Shown here: piece after piece, positions 38,582 through 47,036 of the stretch | How the letters are laid out: the number at the start of each line of letters is the position of its first letter | Position numbering within the stretch: the first letter of the stretch is position 1 | Source: SZUA-309 sp965232595 | Lineage (GTDB): Bacteria; Pseudomonadota; Gammaproteobacteria; Pseudomonadales; Azotimanducaceae | Direction: 5' to 3' | NCBI GenBank assembly: GCA_965232595.1 | Contig: OZ246983.1 | Location: forward strand, 4,278,001 to 4,342,000 | Length of the DNA stretch: 64,000 bases | Translations under genes and position numbers: made by a program | The notes under the pieces: generated by a model | Told to the model about the DNA's origin: nothing | Databases searched by the model: none | What the model saw: the letters and a program-made list of their open reading frames with translations, nothing else

Positions 38582-39559
38582 CTAGCCGACGACGTCCACG
38601 CTCGTCAGCAGCTTCTGGGCCAGCGCGCCGCCACCATGCCCCGTGTAGTCAGCCGCTTCCCGCAGGCGATGCTCAACCACGCCGGGCAGCACGGCCTGCA
38701 CGTCTTCAGGCACCACGTGCGAGCGGTCCTGCAGCAGCGCCCAGGCTTTGGCGCTCTGTAGCAGCGCCAGGCTGCCGCGCGGCGAAAGGCCGAAGGCGAA
38801 GTCAGCTCCGCGCCGGGAGTAGCCGACCAGGCGTTGGATGTACTCGATCAGCGGATCGGAGACCTTGATCTCGTCGACCATCGCCTGCAGCTGGGCGAGC
38901 GCTTCGAGATCGATGATCGGCTCGATCATCGCCAGGTTCTGGCGCCGGTCGCCGCCTTTCAGGAGTTCCCGCTCCGCATCCGGATCCGGGTAGCCGAGCT
39001 CGATCCGCATCAGAAAGCGGTCGAGCTGAGACTCGGGCAGCGGGAAGGTGCCGGCCTGAGTCGAGGGGTTCTGGGTGGCGATGACGAAGAAAGGTTCCGG
39101 CAGCGCACGGGTCTGCCCTTCTACGGTCACCTGTCGCTCTTCCATCGCTTCAAGGAGCGCGCTCTGGCTCTTCGGGGTTGCCCGGTTGATCTCGTCCGCG
39201 AGCACCACCTGGGCAAACAGCGGTCCCTCGATGAAGCGGAACTCGCCGGTATCACGATCGAAGATGGAGGTGCCGATCACGTCTGCCGGCAACACGTCGG
39301 AGGTGAACTGAATGCGGTTGTAGGACAAGCCCAGCACCTTGGCCAGGGCGTGCGAGAGCAGGGTTTTGCCCATGCCGGGCAGGTCTTCGATCAGCAGGTG
39401 GCCTCTGGCCAGCAGGCAGGCGAGCGCCAGCTGAACCTGCTGCTCTTTTCCGAGCAGCACGCTGTTCAGAGCGCTCACGAGGGCGCTCAGCGTGGATTTG
39501 GCGTCAAGCGTGGTTGTGTAGCTCGATGACCGTCTGATCGGCGTTGAGGTCGGCGTCAC
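38582..39559 (-). CDS. MoxR-family AAA+ ATPase
   Basis: A 325-residue chaperone-like ATPase with Walker A EDLPGMGKT, Walker B VLADEINRATPKSQSALLEAMEE, sensor 1 FVIATQNP and a C-terminal lid. MoxR proteins act with VWA/DUF58 partners to mature or insert metal in target complexes. The GTG at 39559 overlaps the purF coding end by 56 bases; the next in-frame candidate (GTG 39478) would cut into the conserved N-terminus, so the long overlap is accepted with caution. Confidence 0.9.
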   Translation of the reverse strand: MTPTSTPIRRSSSYTTTLDAKSTLSALVSALNSVLLGKEQQVQLALACLLARGHLLIEDLPGMGKTLLSHALAKVLGLSYNRIQFTSDVLPADVIGTSIFDRDTGEFRFIEGPLFAQVVLADEINRATPKSQSALLEAMEERQVTVEGQTRALPEPFFVIATQNPSTQAGTFPLPESQLDRFLMRIELGYPDPDAERELLKGGDRRQNLAMIEPIIDLEALAQLQAMVDEIKVSDPLIEYIQRLVGYSRRGADFAFGLSPRGSLALLQSAKAWALLQDRSHVVPEDVQAVLPGVVEHRLREAADYTGHGGGALAQKLLTSVDVVG

Positions 39560-41030
39560 GGCGTTGCTTCATTTTGTCGCTGCGATGCAACGATAGACGG
39601 TCCAAATAGGCCTCGTCTATGTCTCCCGTCACGTATTGGCCGTCGAAAACAGAGCATTCGAAGCGCTCGATGGCCGGATTGCCCTCCCGGGCGCTCACCA
39701 CCAGATCATCGATCTGCTGGTAGATGAGCATGTCGGCGCCGATGTCTTTCGCCACCTGCTCCTCGGTGCGGTTGTACGCCACGAACTCGTTCGGCGTCGG
39801 CATGTCGATGCCGTAGACATTGGGGTAGCGGATGGCCGGCGCCGCGCTGGCAACGTAGACCTTTTTTGCACCCGCTTCGCGGGCAAGCTGGATGATCTGG
39901 CTGATGGTGGTGCCGCGCACGATCGAGTCGTCCACCAGAAGCACGTTCTTCCCTTTGAACTCCAGCTCCACCGCGTTGAGCTTGGCCCGCACGGATTTTT
40001 TCCGCTCGCTCTGACCCGGCATGATGAAGGTCCGGCCGATGTAGCGGTTCTTGATGAAGCCTTCCCGGTACTTCACGTTCAGCTCGTGGGCCAGCGGCAG
40101 GGCCGCGGTCCGGCCGGTATCCGGAATCGGGATCACCACATCGATGTCGTGACTGTTGGCCGGGAAACGTTCCATGATGCGTTCGGCCAGATGATCACCC
40201 ATGCGCAGCCGCGACTTGTACACCGACACTTTGTCCATGACTGAATCCGGCCGGGCCAGGTACACGTACTCGAAGACACAGGGGGTGAGCATGGTCTCTT
40301 CCGCGCACACCCGGGTGTGCAGCTCACCCTGGTTGGAAATGAAGACGGCCTCGCCTGGCGCCACGTCGCGAATCAGCTCGAAGCCGAGAATGTCCAACGC
40401 CACCGACTCGGACGCCACCATGTACTCGACGCCACCGTCCACTTCGCGCTTGCCGAACACCAGCGGCCGGATGCCGAAGCGATCGCGGAACGCCACTACG
40501 CCGCAACCGATGATCATGGCAACCGCCGCGTAGGCGCCCTGGCAGCGGCGATGCACCCCTTCGACGGCGGCAAACACATGGTCTGCTTCCGGCGAGTGGG
40601 CGCGTTGAATCTGCAGCTCGTGGGCGAACACGTTGAGCAGCACCTCGGAGTCGCTGTCGGTATTCACGTGCCGCATGTCTTCGCGGAACAGATCTGCCTG
40701 CAGCGCTTCGGTGTTGGTCAGGTTGCCGTTGTGCGCAAGCACGATGCCGTAAGGTGAGTTCACGTACATGGGCTGCGCCTGGGCGGAGCTGCTCGAGCCC
40801 GCCGTCGGGTAACGAACGTGACCGATGCCCTGGGTGCCGGTCAGCCGCTGCATGTGTTGCTGCTGAAACACGTCCCGAACCAGGCCGTTGCCTTTGCGCA
40901 GATGCAGCTTGGCGCCATCGCTGGTGACGATGCCAGCCGCGTCCTGGCCGCGGTGCTGAAGAACGGTGAGCGCGTCGTAGAGCTGCTGATTGACGTTCTG
41001 CTGCCCGACGATTCCGACGATGCCACACAT
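39504..41030 (-). CDS. purF: Amidophosphoribosyltransferase
   Basis: First step of purine synthesis: glutamine and PRPP give phosphoribosylamine. The 508-residue protein begins MCGIVGIVG, where Cys2 becomes the N-terminal nucleophile of the glutaminase domain. The transferase domain has the PRPP loop VLLVDDSIVRGTT. Length matches E. coli PurF (505). Last gene of the folC-SPOR-cvpA-purF row, 22 bases after cvpA; its end overlaps the moxR start. Confidence 0.97.
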   Translation of the reverse strand: MCGIVGIVGQQNVNQQLYDALTVLQHRGQDAAGIVTSDGAKLHLRKGNGLVRDVFQQQHMQRLTGTQGIGHVRYPTAGSSSSAQAQPMYVNSPYGIVLAHNGNLTNTEALQADLFREDMRHVNTDSDSEVLLNVFAHELQIQRAHSPEADHVFAAVEGVHRRCQGAYAAVAMIIGCGVVAFRDRFGIRPLVFGKREVDGGVEYMVASESVALDILGFELIRDVAPGEAVFISNQGELHTRVCAEETMLTPCVFEYVYLARPDSVMDKVSVYKSRLRMGDHLAERIMERFPANSHDIDVVIPIPDTGRTAALPLAHELNVKYREGFIKNRYIGRTFIMPGQSERKKSVRAKLNAVELEFKGKNVLLVDDSIVRGTTISQIIQLAREAGAKKVYVASAAPAIRYPNVYGIDMPTPNEFVAYNRTEEQVAKDIGADMLIYQQIDDLVVSAREGNPAIERFECSVFDGQYVTGDIDEAYLDRLSLHRSDKMKQRRDADLNADQTVIELHNHA

Positions 41031-41052
41031 AGCTAGTGTCCTGCCCTGCTGC

Positions 41053-41562
41053 CTAAACTTCTTCGGTGACTTCCGAGGTCGCCTCGACGACCACGTCCTT
41101 TGCCTTGCCCATCAATTCCAGCACGTCCTGCTCGAATGCCAGCAGCTCCGGAATGATCGCCGACTCCTGCCACCAGTCCGCCTCGATCTCGAACGACTTC
41201 AGCGCGATCAGGGCGACGATGCAGATGAGAACGCCCCTGGCGCTGCCGAACAGGAAGCCGAGAAAGCGGTCCGTGCCGGTCAGGCCGGTAGAGCTGATCA
41301 GCTGCTTCACAAGCACCTGCACGATACCGCCCACGATCAGAACAGCAAGGAAAATAATGAAGAAACCAACCACCGTGCGAATCGACTCGTCGGCGATCTG
41401 GCCGCTGAGCGCATCGCCCATGGCGGAAGAGAAGTACAGGGCCAGCATCACCGCGGCGAACCAGACCACGAGCGAGATCAACTCTTTGAACAGGCCGCGG
41501 ACCAGCCCGATCACCGAGGACAGGAGAATCAGGATGAGAATGACGACGTCTGCGCTGGCCAT
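41053..41562 (-). CDS. cvpA: CvpA family membrane protein
   Basis: A 169-residue inner-membrane protein with about four hydrophobic segments. It starts ADVVILILILLSSVIGLVRGLFKE, a hallmark of the CvpA family (needed for colicin V production in E. coli and for envelope-stress and bile resistance in other enterics). Its exact function is unsettled. It lies between the SPOR protein and purF, the usual place. Confidence 0.94.
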   Translation of the reverse strand: MASADVVILILILLSSVIGLVRGLFKELISLVVWFAAVMLALYFSSAMGDALSGQIADESIRTVVGFFIIFLAVLIVGGIVQVLVKQLISSTGLTGTDRFLGFLFGSARGVLICIVALIALKSFEIEADWWQESAIIPELLAFEQDVLELMGKAKDVVVEATSEVTEEV

Positions 41563-41586
41563 GCTGTGGTGTCCTGTCAGTTCGAA

Positions 41587-42186
41587 TCAGTTCGAGAACG
41601 CAACGACGCGCACGTCGCTGAGGTCCAGGGTCCTGGCGAGCTCGTCGCGCAGACCGTCGGCCTCCGCCCTGTCGAGCAGCGGCCCGACCGCCACCCGGCG
41701 CAGCGTCTCGTCATCCTGACGGACCGTAGAGATGAATGCTTCCTTGTCGTCCGAGCGCAGCTGGTCGCGCAGCTTCAGCGCGTTCGCCTCTTCGCCGAAG
41801 CTGGCCACCTGGACGGCCCAGACCCGGGTCGTCTCGTCCGGCTCGGTCAGCACCGGCTCACCCATGCGGGTACCGCCGGCATCGGGTTGGAACCCACCCT
41901 CCTGGACAGAATCCCTGAGGGCGTCAGCCCGGGCCACAAAGTCGCTGGCCGGCGCTTTGGATTCACGGCTGGGCACATCGGGCACCGTCTTCGGCACATC
42001 AAGCGGTGCGATCTGCACCGGCGTGAGGCCGGCACCGTCAAACAACATGGGAAAAAGAATCACGGCAATCGCCAGCAGGAACAGGCTGCCGGTCACCCGG
42101 TAGCGCGTCTGCTCGTCCATCGGCGCGGCTTTGGCGTCAGCGTTCTTGCGGGCCTTCTTAGTGGCCTCTTTGCCGGTAGCAGCCAC
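41587..42186 (-). CDS. SPOR-domain protein (DedD-like)
   Basis: A 199-residue protein with a Lys/Ala-rich cytoplasmic start, one membrane helix (about 30-50, VTGSLFLLAIAVILFPMLF), a variable periplasmic linker and a C-terminal SPOR domain (about 125-199: VWAVQVASFGEEANALKLRDQLRS...VAVGPLLDRAEADGLRDEL). SPOR domains bind denuded peptidoglycan at the division site. The position between folC and cvpA is that of dedD in E. coli, so a cell-division role is likely. Confidence 0.9.
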   Translation of the reverse strand: MAATGKEATKKARKNADAKAAPMDEQTRYRVTGSLFLLAIAVILFPMLFDGAGLTPVQIAPLDVPKTVPDVPSRESKAPASDFVARADALRDSVQEGGFQPDAGGTRMGEPVLTEPDETTRVWAVQVASFGEEANALKLRDQLRSDDKEAFISTVRQDDETLRRVAVGPLLDRAEADGLRDELARTLDLSDVRVVAFSN

Positions 42187-42188
42187 TT

Positions 42189-43472
42189 TCAGCGGCCCTG
42201 TGCAGTTAGCTGGCTGGGCTCAATCAACAACTCTCTGGCCTGCTCCACCGCAGAGAATGATCCAAAGGCGAGAATACCATTCCCGGGGGTCGTTAACGAA
42301 TCCGCCCGGGCCAGCGCAGCCGCCATCGACTCACAGGTTTCGGCGTCTATGGCGGCGTCGACTCGGCTCGCCAGGTCCGCTGCCGCCTGGCCGCGCCAGC
42401 CCTGGGTCGAGACCAGCAACCACTTCAGCACCAGGTCGTTCATCGCCGTCATGACACCGACAACATCCTTGTCTTCCAGGGCGCCGTAAACCGCCACATA
42501 TTGCCGATCGGGCCAACGGGATCGGAGCTCCGCGGCGAGGAACGCCGCGGCGGCGGGATTGTGGGCAACGTCCAGCAACACGGGCGTGCTGCCGTGCCGG
42601 TGCATCTCCATCCGGCCTGCCAGGTGGGCGTTGGTCAGCGCGCTGGCGGCAGCATCCGGGAGGAATGTCTGTGCGAGCTGGGGTAGCGCCAGGGCCGTGG
42701 CGGTCAGCGCCAGGGCGCAGTTGTCCGGGGCGAACGCGCCGTAGCCCAACCCGTCGAGGGCGAGATCCAGCGCTTCGTTGCGGTACCCCCAACTGTCCGC
42801 TGCGCGCAGCACGGTGAAGGCGTCGCCGAGCTGATGGCGCGGACAATTCAGGTCAGCCGCCGCCTGCAGCACCGACTCGGTGACGTTGCCCAGCACCACG
42901 GGTCGACCGCTGCGGAAGATGCCCGCCTTCTCCCGGCCGATGCCCTGCAGATCGGTGCCGAGATAGTCCTGATGATCGAGGCCGATGCTGGTGACGACGG
43001 CGATATCGGCATCCACCAGGTTAAAAGCGTCGAGGCGGCCACCGAGACCGATCTCCAGCACCGCAAGGTCGACGCTGGCTGTCTTGAACAGGTAGAGGGC
43101 GGCCAACGCCGAATACTCGAAGTAGGTCAGCTGAATCTCGCCGCGTGCGGCGCTGACCGCGGCGAAGGCCGCACAGATCTGCTCGTCGGTGGCTTCCCCA
43201 CCATCGATGCGTATCCGCTCGTTGAAGCGATGCAGATGGGGCGAGTAGGTTGCGCCGACCTTCAGCCCGTGGGCCTGCAGCAGCGCCTCGATCGCCGCAG
43301 TGGTCGAACCTTTACCGTTGGTGCCGGCAACGGTCACCACGAAGGGCGCGGGCCTGATCAGGTCCATAGCTGCGGCGACCGTTGCGACCCGCTCCAGACC
43401 CAGATCCATGTCTTTCGGATGAACGCTGGAGATGAACTCCAGCCACTCATCGAGTGATCCGGGTTCAGGCAT
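42189..43472 (-). CDS. folC: Bifunctional folylpolyglutamate/dihydrofolate synthase
   Basis: Adds glutamate to dihydropteroate and to tetrahydrofolates. The 427-residue Mur-ligase-like enzyme has the P-loop VTVAGTNGKGST, AVLEIGLGGRLDAFN and the later LDVAHNPAAA. The ATG at 43472 begins MPEPGSLDEWLEFISSVHPK, as in homologues, and overlaps trpA by 8 bases. accD, which normally sits directly upstream of folC in related bacteria, is missing. Confidence 0.96.
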   Translation of the reverse strand: MPEPGSLDEWLEFISSVHPKDMDLGLERVATVAAAMDLIRPAPFVVTVAGTNGKGSTTAAIEALLQAHGLKVGATYSPHLHRFNERIRIDGGEATDEQICAAFAAVSAARGEIQLTYFEYSALAALYLFKTASVDLAVLEIGLGGRLDAFNLVDADIAVVTSIGLDHQDYLGTDLQGIGREKAGIFRSGRPVVLGNVTESVLQAAADLNCPRHQLGDAFTVLRAADSWGYRNEALDLALDGLGYGAFAPDNCALALTATALALPQLAQTFLPDAAASALTNAHLAGRMEMHRHGSTPVLLDVAHNPAAAAFLAAELRSRWPDRQYVAVYGALEDKDVVGVMTAMNDLVLKWLLVSTQGWRGQAAADLASRVDAAIDAETCESMAAALARADSLTTPGNGILAFGSFSAVEQARELLIEPSQLTAQGR

Positions 43473-44265
43473 CCAGCGCCTGACGCAACGCGGCGACCCG
43501 CTCACCGAGCGCCGAGTCTCTGGCTTCCGGGTCGGTGTGTTCAGCCATGGTGTTCACCAGCGCGCTGCCGACCACCACACCGTCCGCATGCTCGCCGACC
43601 GCCCGCGCGGTTGGGCCGTCTTTGATACCGAAGCCCACCTGCACCGGCAGCTCGGTTTTCGCACGAATCTCGTTGACCCGGTTGGTCACTGCCGCCACAT
43701 CCAGATGGTTGGCACCGGTGATCCCTTTCAGCGAGACGTAGTAGACGAAGCCCGAAGCGACGGAAACGATCTTGTCGAGCCGCTCTTCGGTGGTCGTCGG
43801 CGCTACCAGAAAGATCAGGTCGATGCCTTCCGCAGCCAGCTCCGGCCGCAGCACCTCAGCTTCCTCCGGCGGCAGGTTCACCATGATCAGGCCATCCACG
43901 CCTGCCGCGCCCGCCGCCTGGGCGAAGTTCTTTTCGCCCATGGCGAGCACCGAGTTGAGATAGCCCATGAGCACCACGGGCGTCTCCGCGTCCGTCTGGC
44001 GAAACTCCCGGACCATGTCCAGGCACAGGGCCAGGGTCGTGCCGTTGCTGAGGCCACGCTCCGAGGAAGCCTGAATGGCAGGCCCCTCCGCTTCCGGGTC
44101 GGAAAACGGTATGCCGAGCTCGAGCACGTCTGCCCCACCTGCCACCAGCGCATGCAGCGCCGGCACCGTGGCGGCGTGGGTCGGGTCTCCGGCGGTAATG
44201 AAGGTCGTCAGCGCCGTGCGCCCTTCCGCTTTTAAGCCGTCGAAGCAACCGGCGAGGCGGCTCAT
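43465..44265 (-). CDS. trpA: Tryptophan synthase alpha subunit
   Basis: Splits indole-3-glycerol phosphate to indole, which passes to TrpB. The 266-residue TIM barrel has VLELGIPFSDP with the catalytic Glu49, then FVYYVSLKGITGA and the phosphate-binding GFGIKDG...VVVGSALV. The second catalytic acid is normally Asp60 in a DGP tripeptide; here residue 60 is Glu (EAEGP). Overlaps trpB by four bases and folC by eight. Confidence 0.96.
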   Translation of the reverse strand: MSRLAGCFDGLKAEGRTALTTFITAGDPTHAATVPALHALVAGGADVLELGIPFSDPEAEGPAIQASSERGLSNGTTLALCLDMVREFRQTDAETPVVLMGYLNSVLAMGEKNFAQAAGAAGVDGLIMVNLPPEEAEVLRPELAAEGIDLIFLVAPTTTEERLDKIVSVASGFVYYVSLKGITGANHLDVAAVTNRVNEIRAKTELPVQVGFGIKDGPTARAVGEHADGVVVGSALVNTMAEHTDPEARDSALGERVAALRQALDA

Positions 44266-45467
44266 ACTTCGATCCCGTCCAGCTCGGCGACGGTGAGGAT
44301 GTCCTTGTCACCGCGGCCAGACAGGTTGATCACCACCGCCTGCTCAGGGCCGAGCGCAGCAGCGTTCTTCACCACCCAGGCCAGGGCATGGCTGGATTCG
44401 AGCGCCGGCATGATGCCTTCCGTGCTGTTCAGCAGGCGGAACGCCGTCATGGCTTCCTCATCGGTCACCGCGTCGTACTCGGCCCGGTTGATGTCCTTCA
44501 GGAACGAGTGCTCCGGGCCGACACCGGGATAGTCGAGGCCGGCTGAGATGGAGTGAGTTTCGATGATCTGACCGTCTTCGTCCTGCATCAGGTAGGTGCG
44601 GTTGCCGTGCAGAACGCCAACCTTGCCCGCGTTCAGAGGCGCTGCGTGCCGACCGGTTTCGATGCCGGCACCGGCGGCTTCTACCCCCACCAGGCGCACG
44701 TCGGTGTCGTCGATGAACGGATGAAACAGGCCGATCGCGTTCGAACCGCCGCCCACGCAGGCCACCAGCACGTCCGGCAAGCGGCCGATCCGCTCCAGAC
44801 ACTGGCTGCGGGTCTCCTTGCCGATCACCGACTGGAAGTCCCGGACCAGCCGCGGGTAAGGATCCGGGCCGGCAACGGTGCCGATGATGTAGTGGGTGTT
44901 GTCGACGTTGGTCACCCAGTCCCGCATCGCCTCGTTCATCGCATCTTTCAGCGTTTTCGAGCCCGAGTGCACAGGGATGACCTCCGCGCCGAGCAGCTTC
45001 ATCCGGTAGACATTCAGGCTTTGCCGCTTCACGTCTTCGGCGCCCATGTATACCTGGCACTCTAGACCGAGGCGGGCGGCTACCGTGGCCGTCGCCACGC
45101 CGTGCTGGCCGGCACCGGTCTCTGCGATCACCCGGGGCTTGCCCATGCGCTTGGCGAGCAGCGCCTGGCCGATGGTGTTGTTCACCTTGTGCGCGCCGGT
45201 GTGGTTCAGATCTTCCCGCTTCAGATAGATGTCGGCGCCGCCCAGCTCAGCGGTCAACCGCTCAGCGTGATACAGCGGCGTTGGCCGACCCACGTAATTG
45301 TGCAGATCTTCCCGGAGCTCCTCGATGAAGGCCGGATCGCCGACGAGCGAGTCGTACAGCTCAGTGAGCTCCTCCAGCGCGTGCATGAGCGTCTCGGCGA
45401 CGAAACGGCCGCCGTGCTCTCCGAAGTGCCCATCCAGGGGCTGGTCGTATCTGTTTGCTCCGTCCAT
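44262..45467 (-). CDS. trpB: Tryptophan synthase beta subunit
   Basis: Condenses indole with serine on pyridoxal phosphate. The 401-residue protein has the PLP lysine in NHTGAHKVNN, the catalytic ETGAGQHGVA loop, and the phosphate-binding CVGGGSNAIG. Full length compared with E. coli (397). It is between trpF and trpA; trpEGDC are not in the window. Confidence 0.98.
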   Translation of the reverse strand: MDGANRYDQPLDGHFGEHGGRFVAETLMHALEELTELYDSLVGDPAFIEELREDLHNYVGRPTPLYHAERLTAELGGADIYLKREDLNHTGAHKVNNTIGQALLAKRMGKPRVIAETGAGQHGVATATVAARLGLECQVYMGAEDVKRQSLNVYRMKLLGAEVIPVHSGSKTLKDAMNEAMRDWVTNVDNTHYIIGTVAGPDPYPRLVRDFQSVIGKETRSQCLERIGRLPDVLVACVGGGSNAIGLFHPFIDDTDVRLVGVEAAGAGIETGRHAAPLNAGKVGVLHGNRTYLMQDEDGQIIETHSISAGLDYPGVGPEHSFLKDINRAEYDAVTDEEAMTAFRLLNSTEGIMPALESSHALAWVVKNAAALGPEQAVVINLSGRGDKDILTVAELDGIEV

Positions 45468-45475
45468 TTATACCT

Positions 45476-46168
45476 CTACTGTCCAGAGTCTCTGCGGGCA
45501 TTACCCGCATCCGCCTGCCAGGCGTCTTCAGCACGAACTGCTGCGACGAACGCCCGGATCTTCTCAGCGTCTTTCTCGCCTTTCTGCGCGCCTTCCACGC
45601 CACCGCTGACGTCCACCGCCTGCGGTCTCAGCTGCCGCATGGCGGCGGCCACATTGTCCGGCGTCAGGCCACCGGCAAGGCCGAGCCTGAGCTCAGCGTC
45701 TGCTGGCTCGGGCCAGAACTGCCGGTCGAACTGCTCACCGGTGCCACCCGGCACGCCGGGCACGTAGGCATCCAGAAGATGCCAGGCCGCGCTGGGATAC
45801 TCGCCGCGCAGACGCTCGGACGTGATCGGTTCGCGCACCCGGTAAACCTTCATGTACGGCATATCGAAGCTCGCGCAGAAGGCTTCGTCTTCGTTGCCGT
45901 GGAACTGCAGCAGGTCGAGTGGCACCTGATCGAGCACCCGACGCACCTCATCGGCGCTGTGGTCGAGAAAGAGCCCTACCCTGCAGACCTTGTCAGCTAC
46001 CGCGTCAGCAAGCCGTGAAGCTAATCCCGGCTGCACCTGCCGTGGGCTCCGGGCGGAGAAGTTCAGCCCCATGGCGTCTGCGCCCGAACCCAGCACCGCC
46101 TCGGCGTCCTGCATGCGGGTGATGCCGCAGATCTTGATCCTGGTGCTGGTTCGACGTTGCTCGGTCAC
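45476..46168 (-). CDS. trpF: Phosphoribosylanthranilate isomerase
   Basis: Third step of the tryptophan branch. The 230-residue barrel starts (V)TEQRRTSTRIKICGITR, with the catalytic Cys in KICGITR and the catalytic Asp in LDAYVPG; LQFHGNE and LAGGLTPDNV are also typical. The GTG at 46168 is the only reasonable start; longer versions run into truA. The last 20 residues extend beyond most homologues and are polar. Spacing to trpB is 8 bases. Confidence 0.95.
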   Translation of the reverse strand: MTEQRRTSTRIKICGITRMQDAEAVLGSGADAMGLNFSARSPRQVQPGLASRLADAVADKVCRVGLFLDHSADEVRRVLDQVPLDLLQFHGNEDEAFCASFDMPYMKVYRVREPITSERLRGEYPSAAWHLLDAYVPGVPGGTGEQFDRQFWPEPADAELRLGLAGGLTPDNVAAAMRQLRPQAVDVSGGVEGAQKGEKDAEKIRAFVAAVRAEDAWQADAGNARRDSGQ

Positions 46169-46229
46169 GGCACGGTGCGGGTGCGAGAAAGCGGCGTAGT
46201 CTAGCAGGGTGTTACCAACTATCCAGCGC

Positions 46230-47027
46230 TCAGAATCGCTCCAATCCGCCCAGCGCCCGGAGCACGGCCGGCGGCCGTCCGGGCGGCAGCGACTGATCCG
46301 GATAGCGGACGTCGACCAGGTACAGGCCGTCCGGCGGAGCCGTCGGCGCGGCTTCGCCACGATCGCGGCCGATCAGCAGCTCCCGGAGCCAGCCGGGCTC
46401 CTGGCGGCCGAGGCCAACCTGCCAGAGCGAGCCGGCGATGTTGCGCACCATGTGCAGCAGGAACGCGTTGGCGCTGATGTCGAGGACCACGAAGCCGCCG
46501 GCTCGGCTGACGCTGACCTGATGCACGGCGCGCATCGGCGTCTTCGACTGACAGCCGGCAGCGCGGAAGGCGCTGAAGTCCTGCTCGCCGATCAGCGCCT
46601 GGGCGGCGCGGTGCATCTGCTCGTCGGCCAGCGGCTGGGAGAACGTCACCCTTTTCTCGAGCAACGGCGAGTTGGCTTCCAGATCGTAGAACAGATACAT
46701 GTAGCGCCGAGCGGTAGCCTGGAAACGCGGGTGAAACTGCTCTGGAACCTCCTGCGCCCAGAGCACGGCCACCCCATCCGGGGACAGGGTGTTGGTGCCT
46801 CGAACCCAGGCATCGAGCGGCCGCTCGACCGGGGCATCAAAAGCAACAACCTGATAGGTGGCGTGCACACCGGCATCGGTGCGGCCGGCGGCGGTCAGGC
46901 TGATGGGGGCGTCAGCCACCTTCGACAGGGCGTCCTGCAGGGCGCCCTGCACCGAAGGTGCATGTGACTGGTACTGGTAACCGTTGAAGGCACCGCCGTC
47001 ATACTCGATACCGAGGGCGATGCGCAT
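46230..47027 (-). CDS. truA: tRNA pseudouridine(38-40) synthase
   Basis: A 265-residue pseudouridine synthase acting on the anticodon stem. The catalytic Asp lies in AAGRTDAGVHA, and the N-terminus is IALGIEYDGGAFNGYQ (one usual residue, W or G after Y, differs: NGYQYQ). Between fimV and trpF as in Pseudomonas; the 61-base gap to trpF has no obvious terminator. Confidence 0.96.
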   Translation of the reverse strand: MRIALGIEYDGGAFNGYQYQSHAPSVQGALQDALSKVADAPISLTAAGRTDAGVHATYQVVAFDAPVERPLDAWVRGTNTLSPDGVAVLWAQEVPEQFHPRFQATARRYMYLFYDLEANSPLLEKRVTFSQPLADEQMHRAAQALIGEQDFSAFRAAGCQSKTPMRAVHQVSVSRAGGFVVLDISANAFLLHMVRNIAGSLWQVGLGRQEPGWLRELLIGRDRGEAAPTAPPDGLYLVDVRYPDQSLPPGRPPAVLRALGGLERF

Positions 47028-47036
47028 GTGCGAGAG

